Shown here piece after piece: positions 1 through 10,842 of a stretch of DNA of 64,000 nucleotides (within the stretch, counting starts at the first letter, position 1; every line of letters begins with the position of its first letter). The notes beneath the pieces are model-generated. The model saw only the letters and a list, made by a program, of their open reading frames with translations. It was not told the DNA's origin and searched no databases. The stretch comes from Arion vulgaris (Eukaryota > Mollusca > Gastropoda > Stylommatophora > Arionidae), in assembly GCA_020796225.1 (NCBI GenBank), contig CM036758.1, positions 28,469,099 through 28,533,098 of the forward strand, given 5' to 3'. The translations under genes and the position numbers were made by a program.

Positions 1-87
1 TTCACTACCCTTCTTCAATTTACAGATAAACACAAACTGTTGTGATACGTTGTGTGTTAAAAACTGGATTGTGGATACATTTATATC
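1..87 (+). other. Wnt4: 5' UTR of Wnt4, with possible splice acceptor at 25/26
   Basis: The window opens with a pyrimidine-rich run ending in TTTACAG at 19-25, a plausible acceptor for a 5' UTR exon starting at 26. An in-frame TAA at 58-60 closes the reading frame upstream of the ATG at 88, so this stretch is untranslated. The acceptor is inferred from the motif alone; a transcript starting further upstream without splicing would look the same. Confidence 0.45.
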
Positions 88-173
88 ATGAAGCAATCGC
101 GGTGGATTTGTTTAGTGTATGGATTGCTACTGTTTTACTTATCCTGTCTCTCTGTGGATGGAGTTCGATGGAT
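88..173 (+). CDS. Wnt4: Wnt4-type ligand, coding exon 1 (signal peptide)
   Basis: This exon encodes the secretory signal peptide of a Wnt glycoprotein ligand. The ATG at 88 has A at -3 and an in-frame stop 30 bases upstream, which fixes the start. The 28 full codons give a basic n-region (MKQSRW), a hydrophobic core (ICLVYGLLLFYLSCLSV) and a likely cleavage site near VDG/V. The exon ends at 173 with two bases of a codon (AT), followed by a consensus GTAAGT donor at 174-179. Joined to exon 2, the split codon becomes ATG and the product reads RWMALAQMSSLAQV into the Wnt domain. That matches the length and pattern of the Wnt4 N-terminus (a Trp, then LA, then SS, then an acidic stretch before CEKL). 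The match of phase, length and motif is the main evidence. A chance ORF is possible but unlikely. Confidence 0.82.
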
Positions 174-294
174 GTAAGTATTAGCCTTTATTATTTCTAT
201 GTTGGTTTACATTTTTATGTTTTATTCAAGTTTAAAAACTGAAGTTTCAAGTAAAGAAATGATTTTTCCAAGCAGAAACTATCATATTCAATAT

Positions 295-470
295 GAAAAC
301 TAAACTTTCTTTCTATTCAAATATTACAAACACTTTCATTTTAAAACTAAACTTTCTACTCAAACATTACAGACACTTTCATTTTAAAACTAAACTTTCT
401 TTCTTCTACTCAAACATTACAAACACTTTCATTTTAAAACTACCTTCTGTCTTCTAAACATTATAATAAA
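295..470 (+). repeat. Diverged proto-monomers related to the 41-bp array
   Basis: Three imperfect units contain AAAACTAAACTTTCT followed by ACTCAAACATTA and CACTTTCATTTT. The same AACTAAACT...CAAACATTA frame is the backbone of the 41-bp unit that starts at 1361. More diverged pieces occur at 880-960 and 1285-1360. This looks like the older edge of the array, since broken up by two SINE insertions. Confidence 0.6.
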
Positions 471-511
471 TTAAAACTGAAACGTGTCTGGAATTAATGT
501 GTGTCTGTCCT

Positions 512-769
512 CGTCACTGGTGGTGCTGAGGCCCGCAATGGAAGCAAGAATAGTGCCTCTGCGACCTTCAAGGCATGTTGTAAGAGACGACTGAAATAGG
601 ACCTAGGAAGCTGCCCAGTAAATAAAAGCGTCCAGAAGTCGAATGTGCTGGCCCACTAACCTACTTGTAGGTGCATAACTGGCACAATCGCTCTTAGGCT
701 CAGATGACATACAAATCAGAAAGAGTGGTTAATAAATTGTCGATATAGTGCATTCGAAGAAGAAGATGG
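512..769 (+). mobile_element. SINE-A copy with 9-bp target-site duplication
   Basis: This is a 258-bp short interspersed element. It contains the family core (CAAGGCATGTTGTAAGAGACGACTG), a middle block AATGTGCTGGCC..GCATAACTGGCACAA, and a CGAAGAAGAAG tail. GTCTGTCCT is present immediately before it (503-511) and after it (770-778), as expected for a target-site duplication made by LINE machinery. Ten other copies of this family occur in the window in both orientations. Confidence 0.85.
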
Positions 770-1022
770 GTCTGTCCTACATGCCGTATGAGACAGCGGA
801 GTACAACCAACTCAGTTCTCTGTTCCAAGCATAGAGATTACAAGAGTAGTTAACTGATTGGCAGAACAAACGCAAACAACTAAACTTAGAACTAAACTTT
901 GTTAGCACTCAAACATTATAGAGAAACTGTCATATTTAAAACTGAAAGTTAAACTTTCAGCTCCATATATATTAGAGATAATAACATTTCCGACAGTCAA
1001 GCTACAAAATAATATATCTTGC

Positions 1023-1267
1023 CGCCCGAGTGGTTACCTGGTCCAAAGTTGGGTATAAAGAATAGAACCACTGTTACCTGACACGCATGTCGTAAGAGGC
1101 GAGTAAGGAAATTTGGATGAAATCGGATGCACGTGTCCTAAACGTGTAGAAGTTTTTGCGTTTAGGGGTCTACCAAACCAATGTACAACGTATACACGTT
1201 CTTGGCAAAGATCAAAGATATCATAAAGAGGGATTAAAATTGGCTGTAAAGAACGAACGCAAAGAAG
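1023..1267 (+). mobile_element. SINE-B copy with 12-bp target-site duplication
   Basis: This 245-bp element starts CGCCCGAGTGGTTACC, which resembles the A-box region of a Leu/Ser-type tRNA. It continues through the core CGCATGTCGTAAGAGGCGA and GAAATCGGATGCACGTGTCC and ends AACGCAAAGAAG. AATATATCTTGC flanks it at 1011-1022 and 1268-1279. The perfect duplication fixes both ends of the family consensus. Confidence 0.88.
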
Positions 1268-1360
1268 AATATATCTTGCAATTCAAATAATAGAGATACT
1301 ACAGTAAAACTGAAAATGAAATTTTCTGTTAACCCACACAATAGATACACTACCTCTGGA

Positions 1361-3812
1361 AACTGAAAAACTAAACTATCGTTGGAATCAAACATTAGAG
1401 AAACTGAAAAACTAAACTATCGTTGGAATCAAACATTAGAGAAACTGAAAAACTAAACTATCGTTGGAATCAAACATTAGAGAAACTGAAAAACTAAACT
1501 ATCGTTGGAATCAAACATTAGAGAAACTGAAAAACTAAACTATCGTTGGAATCAAACATTAGAGAAACTGAAAAACTAAACTATCGTTGAATCAAACATT
1601 AGAGAAACTGAAAAACTAAACTATCGTTGGAATCAAACATTAGAGAAACTGAAAAACTAAACTATCGTTGGAATCAAACATTAGAGAAACTGAAAAACTA
1701 AACTATCGTTGGAATCAAACATTAGAGAAACTGAAAAACTAAACTATCGTTGAATCAAACATTAGAGAAACTGAAAAACTAAACTATCGTTGGAATCAAA
1801 CATTAGAGAAACTGAAAAACTAAACTATCGTTGAATCAACATTAGAGAAACTGAAAAACTAAACTATCGTTGGAATCAAACATTAGAGAAACTGAAAAAC
1901 TAAACATCGTGGAAGAAACTTAGAAACTGAAAACTAAACTATCGTTGGAATCAAACATTAGAAACTGAAAAACTAAACTATGTTGGAATCAAACATTAGA
2001 GAAACTGAAACTAAACTTCGTTGGAATCAACATTAGAAACTGAAACTAAACTATCGTTGAAGCAACATTAGAAACTGAAACTAAACTATCGTTGGAATAA
2101 ACATTAAGAAACTGAAAACTAAACTATCGTTGAATCAAACATTAGAAACTGAAACTAAACTATCAGTTGAATCAACATTAGAGAAACTGAAAAACTAAAC
2201 TATCGTTGTAATCAAACATTAGTAACTGAAACTAAACTATCGTTGAATCAACATTAGAGACTGAAACTAAACTATCGTTGATCAAACATTGAGAAACTGA
2301 ACTAAACTATCGTTGAATCAAACATTAGAAACTGTAACAGTAGTCTATCGTTGAATCAACATTAGAGAAACTGAAACTAAACTATCGTTGAACAAACATT
2401 GGAAACTGAAAACTAAACTATCGTTGAATCAAACATTAGAAAATTGAAAACTAAATATCGTTGGAATCAAACATTAGAAGCTGAAATAAACTATCGTTGA
2501 ATCAAACATTAGAGAAACTGAAAACTAAACTATCGTTGGAAGCAAACATTAGAGAAACTGAAAACAAACTATCGTTGGAATCAACATTGAGAACTGAAAA
2601 ACTAAACTATCGTTGAAGCAAACATTAGAGACTGAAAACTAAACTATCGTTGTAATCAAACATTAGAGAAACGAAAACTAAACTATCGTTGAATCAAACA
2701 TTAGAGAAACTGAAAACTAAACTATCGTTGAATCAAACATTAGAGAAATGAAACTAAACTATCGTTGTAATCAAACATTAGAGAAACTGAAAAACTAAAC
2801 TATCGTTGGAATCAAACATTAGAGAAACTGAAAAACTAAACTATCGTTGGAATCAAACATTAGAGAAACTGAAAAACTAAACTATCGTTGTAATCAAACA
2901 TTAGAGAAACTGAAAAACTAAACTATCGTTGGAATCAAACATTAGAGATACTGAAAAACTAAACTATCGTTGGAATCAAACATTAGAGAAACTGAAAAAC
3001 TAAACTATCGTTGGAATCAAACATTAGAGAAACTGAAAAACTAAACTATCGTTGGAAGCAAACATTAGAGAAACTGAAAAACTAAACTATCGTTGGAAGC
3101 AAACATTAGAGAAACTGAAAAACTAAACTATCGTTGGAATCAAACATTAGAGAAACTGAAAAACTAAACTATCGTTGGAATCAAACATTAGAGAAACTGA
3201 AAAACTAAACTATCGTTGGAATCAAACATTAGAGAAACTGAAAAACTAAACTATCGTTGGAAGCAAACATTAGAGAAACTGAAAAACTAAACTATCGTTG
3301 GAAGCAAACATTAGAGAAACTGAAAAACTAAACTATCGTTGGAAGCAAACATTAGAGAAACTGAAAAACTAAACTATCGTTGGAAGCAAACATTAGAGAA
3401 ACTGAAAAACTAAACTATCGTTGGAATCAAACATTAGAGAAACTGAAAAACTAAACTATCGTTGGAATCAAACATTAGAGAAACTGAAAAACTAAACTAT
3501 CGTTGGAATCAAACATTAGAGAAACTGAAAAACTAAACTATCGTTGGAATCAAACATTAGAGAAACTGAAAAACTAAACTATCGTTGGAAGCAAACATTA
3601 GAGAAACTGAAAAACTAAACTATCGTTGGAATCAAACATTAGAGAAACTGAAAAACTAAACTATCGTTGGAATCAAACATTAGAGAAACTGAAAAACTAA
3701 ACTATCGTTGGAAGCAAACATTAGAGAAACTGAAAAACTAAACTATCGTTGGAAGCAAACATTAGAGAAACTGAAAAACTAAACTATCGTTGGAAGCAAA
3801 CATTAGAGAAAC
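1361..3812 (+). repeat. 41-bp tandem array, about 60 copies
   Basis: The unit is AACTGAAAAACTAAACTATC followed by GTTGGAATCAAACATTAGAGA. The outer parts (1361-1820 and 2770-3812) are almost uniform apart from a GGAATC/GGAAGC variant. The middle (about 1820-2760) is riddled with one- and two-base deletions. The related diverged units upstream suggest local origin. No coding potential is implied. Confidence 0.97.
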
Positions 3813-3955
3813 TAGAGTAAGACTAACAACAATGGGAACAATAAATCAGTTGGCAAACCATGTTCAGTCTCTACTCATTTACAGCCAGACAGAAACTATC
3901 AATACAGTAAAACAATTTGTTGTGTTTTCATTATGATTGTCAATATTCATCCCTC

Positions 3956-4242
3956 CATTCATTTGTTCATTCAGTTGTCCATTCAGTTGTTCATTCAGTT
4001 GTTCATTCAGTTGTTCATTCAGTTGTTCATTCAGTTGTTCATTCAGTTGTTCATTCATTTGTTCATTCAGTTGTTCATTCATTTGTTCATTCAGTTGTTC
4101 ATTCAGTTGTTCATTCAGTTGTTCATTCAGTTGTTCATTCAGTTGTTCATTCAGTTGTTCATTCAGTTGTTCATTCAGTTGTTCATTCAGTTGTTCATTC
4201 AGTTGTTCATTCAGTTGTTCATTCAGTTGTTCATTCATTTGT
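3956..4242 (+). repeat. 12-bp tandem array (TTCATTCAGTTG)n
   Basis: There are about 24 copies, with occasional CATTTG variants. Because the unit is a multiple of three and stop-free, frames stay open on both strands: Asn-Glu-Gln-Leu repeats on the minus strand, Val-His-Ser-Val and others on the plus strand. These are consequences of the repeat and not evidence of a gene. Confidence 0.95.
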
Positions 4243-5207
4243 GGTTGTTTCCATTATATTTAGTGTTTTATTTATGTATTTAACTATAAAATTGACAAAC
4301 TCAATAATTAATTTTTGTCTGTACATTTCTTCAAGTATACAACATATTTATCGAGAACAAACATTTCTTCAAGTATACAGACAACATATACGAGAACATT
4401 TTTAAAACATGTTCATTCTCTCTTTTATTTTACTATTTTACTTTATCTACTGGGTTAATTAAATATAATTATTCATTCAGAAATTCATCCATTCATTTTT
4501 ACACTTTCATAAATATTCTAATACTTTCAATTGTTCAACGGTTTATTTATTAACATTTTCAGACTTTCATAGTGTTTCTATTCATGAATATTTTCTTGTT
4601 AAAACATGTGAATACTATCATCCATTCATGAATATTTGCACACTCGTCATCTTCTTCAATGGGTGCATGTGCTTCTGCCCTTCGGTTCAATGACCATGTA
4701 ATGGTGGTATCTGCGTACATGTGTTTGAAGTTGCTGCTATATTCCATGTAATATGTTGCACATGTAATATGTTGCATGTAATATGTTGTATTGATCTGTC
4801 CTTGAAGAAAGAATACACTTCTTCTCAGTTTCAACAGGTATCACAAAATATCCACTAGTTTCCTGGTGTAACACAACCAACGTCGTGTTGTTAAATCAAG
4901 TTTTAGAACTTTAGTCTGGATCGTACTAAAGTTAGCGGCCAGTAGGGTCTATTCTCCGGTGCCGCTTGCAATATTTTAGACTTGGAAGAGTTGACCCATC
5001 ATTAAGCAGGCGCCAGTTGAAGTTTCAATAAACGAAATATAACCTTGAACCATATCTGCATCTGTGTACCCACAAGCGCAAAGTAAAAGTTAGAACTACA
5101 GAGCACTTACATAATAGCTTCGGCGATGTTTCTGAATGTTGTCAAGCTATAAATTGGATGTTATCTCAAGGACAGGAAAAATAGATAGTTCTAAAAACGT
5201 CCTCCTC
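4243..5207. other. AT-rich intronic stretch without recognised features
   Basis: I see no coding exon or mobile element. A short three-fold repeat of CATGTAATATGTTG lies at 4745-4795. The rest is unique-looking intronic sequence. Confidence 0.5.
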
Positions 5208-5305
5208 CTCACCCAGCGCTCATCACCCAGCGCTCATCACCCAGAGCTCATCACCCAGAGCTCCTCACCCAGCGCTCATCACCCAGAGCTCCTCACCCAG
5301 CGCTG
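5208..5305 (+). repeat. 14-bp tandem array (CACCCAGCGCTCAT)n
   Basis: About seven copies with GCGCT/GAGCT and CAT/CCT variants. It is GC-rich compared with its surroundings. A stretch of unremarkable sequence (5306-5656) follows. Confidence 0.9.
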
Positions 5306-5656
5306 CATAACAAATTCAGAATTATTCTTCTTCTTTAGCGATCTCTGGTCATGCACTTGATTTACTGTGGATCCCAAACGGGCAGTCAGCACAGGTCTGC
5401 CAGGTTTACCCAAAGCTTAGCTTTCAGGTTGATTGGTTGTATAGTCACATGTTGCTTCTCGTTGATTTATTGATAAGTTCATTCATCCAATTATTCTCTA
5501 ATATCCAGACACTTTTGAATTATGCAAATCTAAATAATCACGTTAATTCTTTATGTTATGAAAATATTTCATAGTCTTTACACAATGTAGGATGTCACAT
5601 TGCGATGTCCGAGCATGTCGGAAATAGGCGGCCAGCCATTTCTTACTTATCAAACA

Positions 5657-6058
5657 TATCTCAAGTATGTGGAAGGTAGGTGAAACGATATGATATCTCA
5701 AGTATGTGGAAGGTAGGTGAAACGATATGATATCTCAAGTATGTGGAAGGTAGGTGAAACGATATGATATCTCAAGTATGTGGAAGGTAGGTGAAACGAT
5801 ATGATATCTCAAGTATGTGGAAGGTAAGTGAAACGATATGATATCTCAAGTATTGGAAGGTAGGTGAAACGATATGATATCTCAAGTATGTGGAAGGTAA
5901 GTGAAACGATATGATATCTCAAGTATGTGGAAGGTAAGTGAAACGATATGATATCTCAAGTATGTGGAAGGTAGGTGAAACGATATGATATCTCAAGTAT
6001 GTGGAAGGTAAGTGAAACGATATGATATCTCAAGTATGTGGAAGGTAAGTGAAACGAT
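5657..6058 (+). repeat. 37-bp tandem array, about 11 copies
   Basis: The unit is TATCTCAAGTATGTGGAAGG followed by TAGGTGAAACGATATGA. A GGTAGG/GGTAAG variant alternates among copies. The units are otherwise nearly identical, implying recent amplification or homogenisation. Confidence 0.95.
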
Positions 6059-6067
6059 CATAATGTT

Positions 6068-6213
6068 TTCTTCTGAGCCCTGATCTCATTGTAGGTAAGA
6101 TTCAGTTCCTAGTCCAGATCAAATGTAGGTCATGTGTTAAAGGTGAGCTCTTCAGAGAAACCGTTGCAGTTGAAAATCGATACAAGTCGGACTGGATGCC
6201 ACTGTTCCCCCAA
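6068..6213 (+). mobile_element. SINE-E remnant, 5' truncated
   Basis: The stretch from GATCTCATTGTAGGTAAGAT through GTTGCAGTTGAAAATCGAT to CCACTGTTCCCCC aligns by eye with the body of the better copy at 59219-59465. The tRNA-like head seen there is missing here. No target-site duplication was recognised. Confidence 0.5.
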
Positions 6214-6289
6214 TAAAACCAATATTACAGATTAATATTTAAATTGCTACAAATTTTCACAATTTTCAAAACGACATCCAAGGTGCTAC

Positions 6290-6645
6290 TGGGTATGTGG
6301 ATTACTCTGAAATACTTTTCTATAAGATAAAGATAGGAGAACACATAGATATTCGTGATAATAATCGCCGTCCATTACAAGCGACGATAACAACAGCCTC
6401 AGACGTGTGCCGCTGCACCTGTCTGGTTGTGCGAAGGTAGCTGTAGAGTCCAATCCTAGAAGACAATCCCCTACCACAGGGATCAAGGCTACACATGTGG
6501 GTGTTGTGTGTTCTGTCTTTTCGCACAGCTCGTTTTCTCTGCCTCAGCGGCACGACGATTCTCAGCTATGTGAGTTCCTCTTGTGTTGTTACAGCGCTAC
6601 ATTTGGCGATCTTGCGAGAGGGATTCCCAGGACGTGGGGTCTATA
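6290..6645 (-). mobile_element. LINE 3' end fragment with C-terminal zinc-knuckle-like motif
   Basis: Read on the minus strand, this encodes RKRAVRKDRTHNTH..DPCGRGLSSRIGLYSY and then QRHTSEAVVIVACNGRR. It is homologous to the end of the larger LINE at 49680-49975 (RKRAARKDRAHNTH..CPTCGRGFCSRI). The CxxCGRxxxSRIGL..H pattern is typical of the C-terminus of metazoan non-LTR retrotransposon polyproteins. One zinc-binding Cys has been lost (DPCGR instead of CPxCGR). It is severely 5' truncated, as is usual for dead LINE copies. Confidence 0.75.
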
Positions 6646-6724
6646 TAAACACAATTCGTAGCTATTTATAGAAGTGCAAGAATGATGGTTTCGGCTGTAC
6701 TATAGGACAAGAACAGAGTAGTCG

Positions 6725-6915
6725 TTGGATCAGATTATAAGTAACTAGTTCTTATGTAAAACATGTGACTTGCTATTGCCTTTCTGGTTAATAGACAAGA
6801 CTGCAGAAATTAATCAGATCTGCCATAATAGAGTATTATAAAGTAATTAGTTCTTATGTAAAACATGTGACTTGCTATTGCCTTTGAGGTTAATAGACAA
6901 GACTGAAGAAAATAA
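6725..6915 (+). repeat. Tandem duplication of a roughly 105-bp segment
   Basis: AGTTCTTATGTAAAACATG and the following CTTGCTATTGCCTTT and TTAATAGACAAGACTG occur twice, near 6747 and 6849, with a few substitutions. Sequence from 6930 to 7749 shows nothing I recognise; short minus-strand ORFs there have no family signature. Confidence 0.75.
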
Positions 6916-7749
6916 AGTGAATCCTGAATTGTTTGTTATCTGCGTTGATACGTTTGTCTGGCTACTTAAAGGCGCCATCATGGGTGGATGACTATCGGCT
7001 AGTTGATTGCACAGTTCGTCAGGAACAAAGGTAATGGGAACATTGAAAGTACTCAAGTCTTTCAACTGAGGATAGAAATAGGAATTAATAAAACTATTGT
7101 AGTCGGAGGTGGAAGTTGAAAGTTATTTAGCGCGGTTCAAATCCTGGCAGACAACAATTGTTTAAACAAATAACTTTAGTCCGTGGACGACACGCGCAAC
7201 CAAACACAGGGACAGTAACCCGACTTCCGTCTCCATCTAAACAAATAATGTATTGTATACCTGGCGAAAGTGTTTACATTTGCTGACGACGGAGGTTGAT
7301 TTTGGGCGCGACATAGCTGACAGGCCGCTCTTAGCTTTTTTTATTTTATAAATACCTGGTAGGTAGTCTTTTTCAACTACCCTCTCATGCTCACCTTTCA
7401 AGAGTTCTGCTGCTCCATTACTTCTGTTCACTGTTTCCTTCCATATCCCTTCTTTTATCTCATATCGTTCTCAACCGCACATTCTCATTAGCTTCCCACA
7501 GAGTGCAGTCTTCTTGTTTGTTTTTAAAGGGATTAAAGCGTCTTTAAGCCGGGGCTCACATTTAAATCTAGGCTCGAGTTTTGTTTTGGTGATATCATGG
7601 CGAGTTACTTTACAACCAAAGAATATAAAATATCAACTGCTTACCGAGAATTCAAAACACTAGAGATTTAAACGATGAAGTTCTAAGCTATATTAAGCTG
7701 TGAACTTGTTGTTAAAATAACTATCTTGCATTCACAATAAGCAGATAAT

Positions 7750-8285
7750 TATTATTGTGCTTTTTCTTCTTTTTTGATTTGCTTTGGTTTACTGCAGCAA
7801 AAAGATTTGTGCAGTTTTGTGATGTCAAATTTTGGTTGTATTTGTTCTCCTATTGTAGTCTTTCTCAATTTCAGTGTTAGTTTCCTTCTAACTAAATTGT
7901 GGTCACTTCCAAAATGTGTCAATTCTCTTACTCTGGCATCTTGCAGTGAATTCACTTTCTGTTGATTAAAATATAATGGATATGATTTTCTGTACCACAA
8001 TCAGGAGATTCTCATGTTGTTTTATGTATTATTCTATGTTTAGTAAAGTGTTCTAATTATATCATTTACTTCAATAAATGTGCATATCCGTTCTCCATTA
8101 TTTGTTTACATATTTCGTGATTTCTCATCAATTCTTTCTCCGTCACTGTTGACATCTCATATTTGAGCTTGGAAATCCCCTGCAATCATTGAGCACATCA
8201 TGTTTGTTGACATTTCTTATTGTTGCATGTATGCTCTCATAGAATGTGTCTTTGATTTCATCTTCTGTGTCTTATCTTGAAGGAT
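7750..8285 (-). mobile_element. LINE apurinic-type endonuclease, C-terminal part (decayed)
   Basis: The minus strand encodes FYESIHATIRNVNKHDV near 8250, then a decayed middle, then NSLQDARVRELTHF and the catalytic-type motif GSDHNLV, then KLTLKLRKTT..PKFDITKL. This order (FYE..L, SLQDVRV, SDHxLV, KLRLKLRK) is the familiar C-terminal half of LINE APE endonucleases. Several stops and frameshifts make it non-functional. The N-terminal part lies at 8555-8835, separated by a SINE-B insertion. Confidence 0.75.
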
Positions 8286-8296
8286 AGTCCCCGATA

Positions 8297-8543
8297 CACC
8301 TGAGTGGTTACTGGGGCCCAAATTTGGGGTGTAAAGAATAAAACCACTGTTTCCTACTGCACATGTCGTAATAGGGGACTTAGGAGGTTTGGCTGAAATC
8401 GGATGCACGTGTCCTAAACGTGTAGAAGTCTATGCGTTTAGGGGCCTACCAAATCAATATGCAACGTACACACGTTCTTGGCAAAGATCAAACATATCAC
8501 AAAGAATGATTAAAATTAGTCGTAAAGAACGAACGCAAAGAAG
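8297..8543 (+). mobile_element. SINE-B copy nested in LINE endonuclease, 11-bp duplication
   Basis: This 247-bp member of SINE-B has the same head (CACCTGAGTGGTTACTGG), core (GCACATGTCGTAATAGGGGA) and tail (GAACGCAAAGAAG). AGTCCCCGATA flanks it at 8286-8296 and 8544-8554. It splits the minus-strand LINE remnant, so it is the younger insertion. Confidence 0.88.
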
Positions 8544-8554
8544 AGTCCCCGATA

Positions 8555-8835
8555 GAAAACATTTTTCCAAAATTGAAATTAATTTAGGTATTTTAAATAT
8601 ATTTGCTTATTAGTTTCAATTATAATATGGCATTTTTGTGTTCTTTTTGTGTTATCTTTATTTTTCCCGTCTGTTTTGTCGGACCAAATTATCACTTTCC
8701 ACGGCATTAATTTACTTCTTCCAGAATGTGAACATCTTGCTTGTGTGATGTCTAAAATATGAATTTAGTATTGTTTCATCTCCTTGATAACCTGTTCTAA
8801 TTGTTCCACGGTCAAATGTTTGTTTAGTCTCATTC
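8555..8835 (-). mobile_element. LINE apurinic-type endonuclease, N-terminal part (decayed)
   Basis: Read on the minus strand from 8835, the sequence gives TVEQLEQVIKEMKQY, IHILDITQARC, a GRSKLMPWKVIIWS-like block and DKTDGKNKDNTKR. This follows the start of LINE endonucleases (NVRTL..GKLxQVxxEMxxYxxDILGxxExRW..SGR.DG). It sits in the correct order and orientation relative to 7750-8285 once the SINE is ignored. The frame is broken in several places. Confidence 0.65.
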
Positions 8836-8869
8836 ACTCTTATCAACCGTTCATTGTGTTCTGTGAGAC

Positions 8870-10417
8870 TTGAGCCGAGAACATATGTTGCACACGTTAG
8901 AGCTGAGAACATATGTTGCACACGTTAGAGCTGAGAACATATGTTGTATACACGTTAGAGCTGAGAACATGTTTTGCATACACGTTACAGCCGAGAACAT
9001 ATGTTGCATACACGTTAGAGCCGAGAACATATGTTTTATACACGTTAGAGCCGAGAACATATATTTTATACACGTTAGAGCCGAGAACATATGTTTTATA
9101 CACGTTAGAGCCGAGAACATGTTTTGCATACACGTTAGAGCCGAGAACATATGTTTTATACACGTTAGAGCCGAGAACATGTTTTGCATAACGTTAGAGC
9201 GAGAACATATGTTGTATACACGTTAGAGCCGAGAACATGTTTTGCATACACGTTAGAGCCGAGAACATGTGTTTTATACACGTTAGAGCCGAGAACATGT
9301 TTTGCATACACGTTAGAGCCGAGAACATATGTTGTATACACGTTAGAGCCGAGAACATATGTTTTATACACGTTAGAGCCGAGAACATATGTTTTATACA
9401 CGTTAGAGCTGAGAACATATGTTGCATACACGTTAGAGCTGAGAACATATGTTTTATACACGTTAGAGCCGAGAACATGTTTTGCATACACGTTAGAGCT
9501 GAGAACATATGTTGCATACACGTTAGAGCTGAGAACATATGTTTTATACACGTTAGAGCCGAGAACATGTTTTGCATACACGTTAGAGCTGAGAACATAT
9601 GTTTTATACACGTTAGAGCCGAGAACATAGGTTGCATACACGTTAGAGTTGAGAACATGTTTTGCATACACGTTAGAGCTGAGAACATATGTTTTATACA
9701 CGTTAGAGCCGAGAACATGTTTTGCATACACGCTAGAGCTGAGAACATATGTTTTATACACGTTAGAGCTGAGAACATATGTTGCATACACGTTAGAGCT
9801 GAGAACATATGTTTTATACACGTTACAGCCGAGAACATGTTTTGCATACACGCTAGAGCTGAGAACATATGTTTTATACACGTTACAGCCGAGAACATAT
9901 GTTGTATACACGTTAGAGCTGAGAACATATGTTGTATACACGTTAGAGCTGAGAACATATGTTGCATACACGTTAGAGCTGAGAACATATGTTTTATACA
10001 CGTTAGAGCCGAGAACATGTTTTGCATACACGCTAGAGCTGAGAACATATGTTTTATACACGTTAGAGCTGAGAACATATGTTGCATACACGTTAGAGCT
10101 GAGAACATATGTTTTATACACGTTACAGCCGAGAACATGTTTTGCATACACGTTAGAGCTGAGAACATATGTTTTATACACGTTAGAGCCGAGAACATGT
10201 TTTGCATACACGCTAGAGCTGAGAACATATGTTTATCACGTTAGAGCCGAGAACATGTTTGATACACGTTAGAGCTGAGAACATATGTTGATCACGTTAG
10301 AGCTGAGAACATATGTTGCATACACGTTAGAGCTGAGAACATATGTTTTATACACGTTAGCAGCGAGAACATATGTTTATACGTTAGAGCTGAGAACTAT
10401 GTTGCATACACGTTAGA
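8870..10417 (+). repeat. 30-bp tandem array, about 51 copies, with higher-order repeats
   Basis: The unit is ACACGTTAGAGCTGAGAACA followed by TATGTTGCAT, with variants GAGCC/GAGCT and TTGCAT/TTTTAT/TTGTAT, and AACATATGTT/AACATGTT. Both forms of that last block are perfect palindromes. About 179 bp at 9662-9840 recurs unchanged at 9962-10140, so there is a 300-bp higher-order period. The last 180 bp contains many small deletions. Open frames of 335-348 codons on both strands arise because 30 is divisible by three. Confidence 0.97.
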
Positions 10418-10489
10418 CCATGTAGGTGAGACACATCAGAGTTTTTACATGTTATCCAGCTGGACACACATTTGTGCAAACTGATGACT

Positions 10490-10785
10490 GTATCTTCTGC
10501 TCATTCGAACGCTTCATATTGATCACTTGTTAAACCACTCATTGTGATTCGTATGTGATCTGAGCCTAAAAGCGATTATAAGTTGTGCCAGTTACGCGCC
10601 TACAAATAGGCCAGCACATCCTATTTCTGTCAAATTTTATATTTACTAGGTTAGTAAATCTAGGTTCTCTAGGCCCTCTAACGCTCTCATCTAATCGCCT
10701 TCCTTTACGACATGCCTTGTAGGTCGCAGTGTACTACTTATTCTTTGGATTCCTTTTCCAAACCCCGACAAGACATGGGCGGGTA
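10490..10785 (-). mobile_element. SINE-A copy, diverged
   Basis: In plus-strand order it shows the tail end (ATTCGAACGCTTCATATTGA), the middle block (GTGCCAGTTACGCGCCTACA) and the reverse complement of the core (CTTTACGACATGCCTTGTAG). It carries extra bases and indels in its middle (10640-10710), so it is older than the 512-769 copy. Confidence 0.75.
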
Positions 10786-10842
10786 ACTATGATTTGACAA
10801 ACAGAAAAACGTCCCACTTTAGTACCACATCTGAAGTTATCA

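Noticed and set aside
42..242. The 66-codon ORF at 42-242 as a gene
   Set aside because: It is in a different frame from the Wnt4 signal peptide (ATG at 88) and reads through the GTAAGT donor.
3879..4405. ORFs with Asn-Glu-Gln-Leu, Val-His-Ser-Val or Leu-Phe-Ile-Gln repeats
   Set aside because: They are readings of a 12-bp microsatellite, open on both strands at once.
8851..10272. ORFs up to 348 codons on both strands of the 30-bp array
   Set aside because: The period is a multiple of three and the unit is stop-free, so open frames are automatic.
8870..10417. GAGAACA..TGTT units as steroid-receptor response elements
   Set aside because: The half-sites lack the three-base spacing of such elements and the match is only to one arm.
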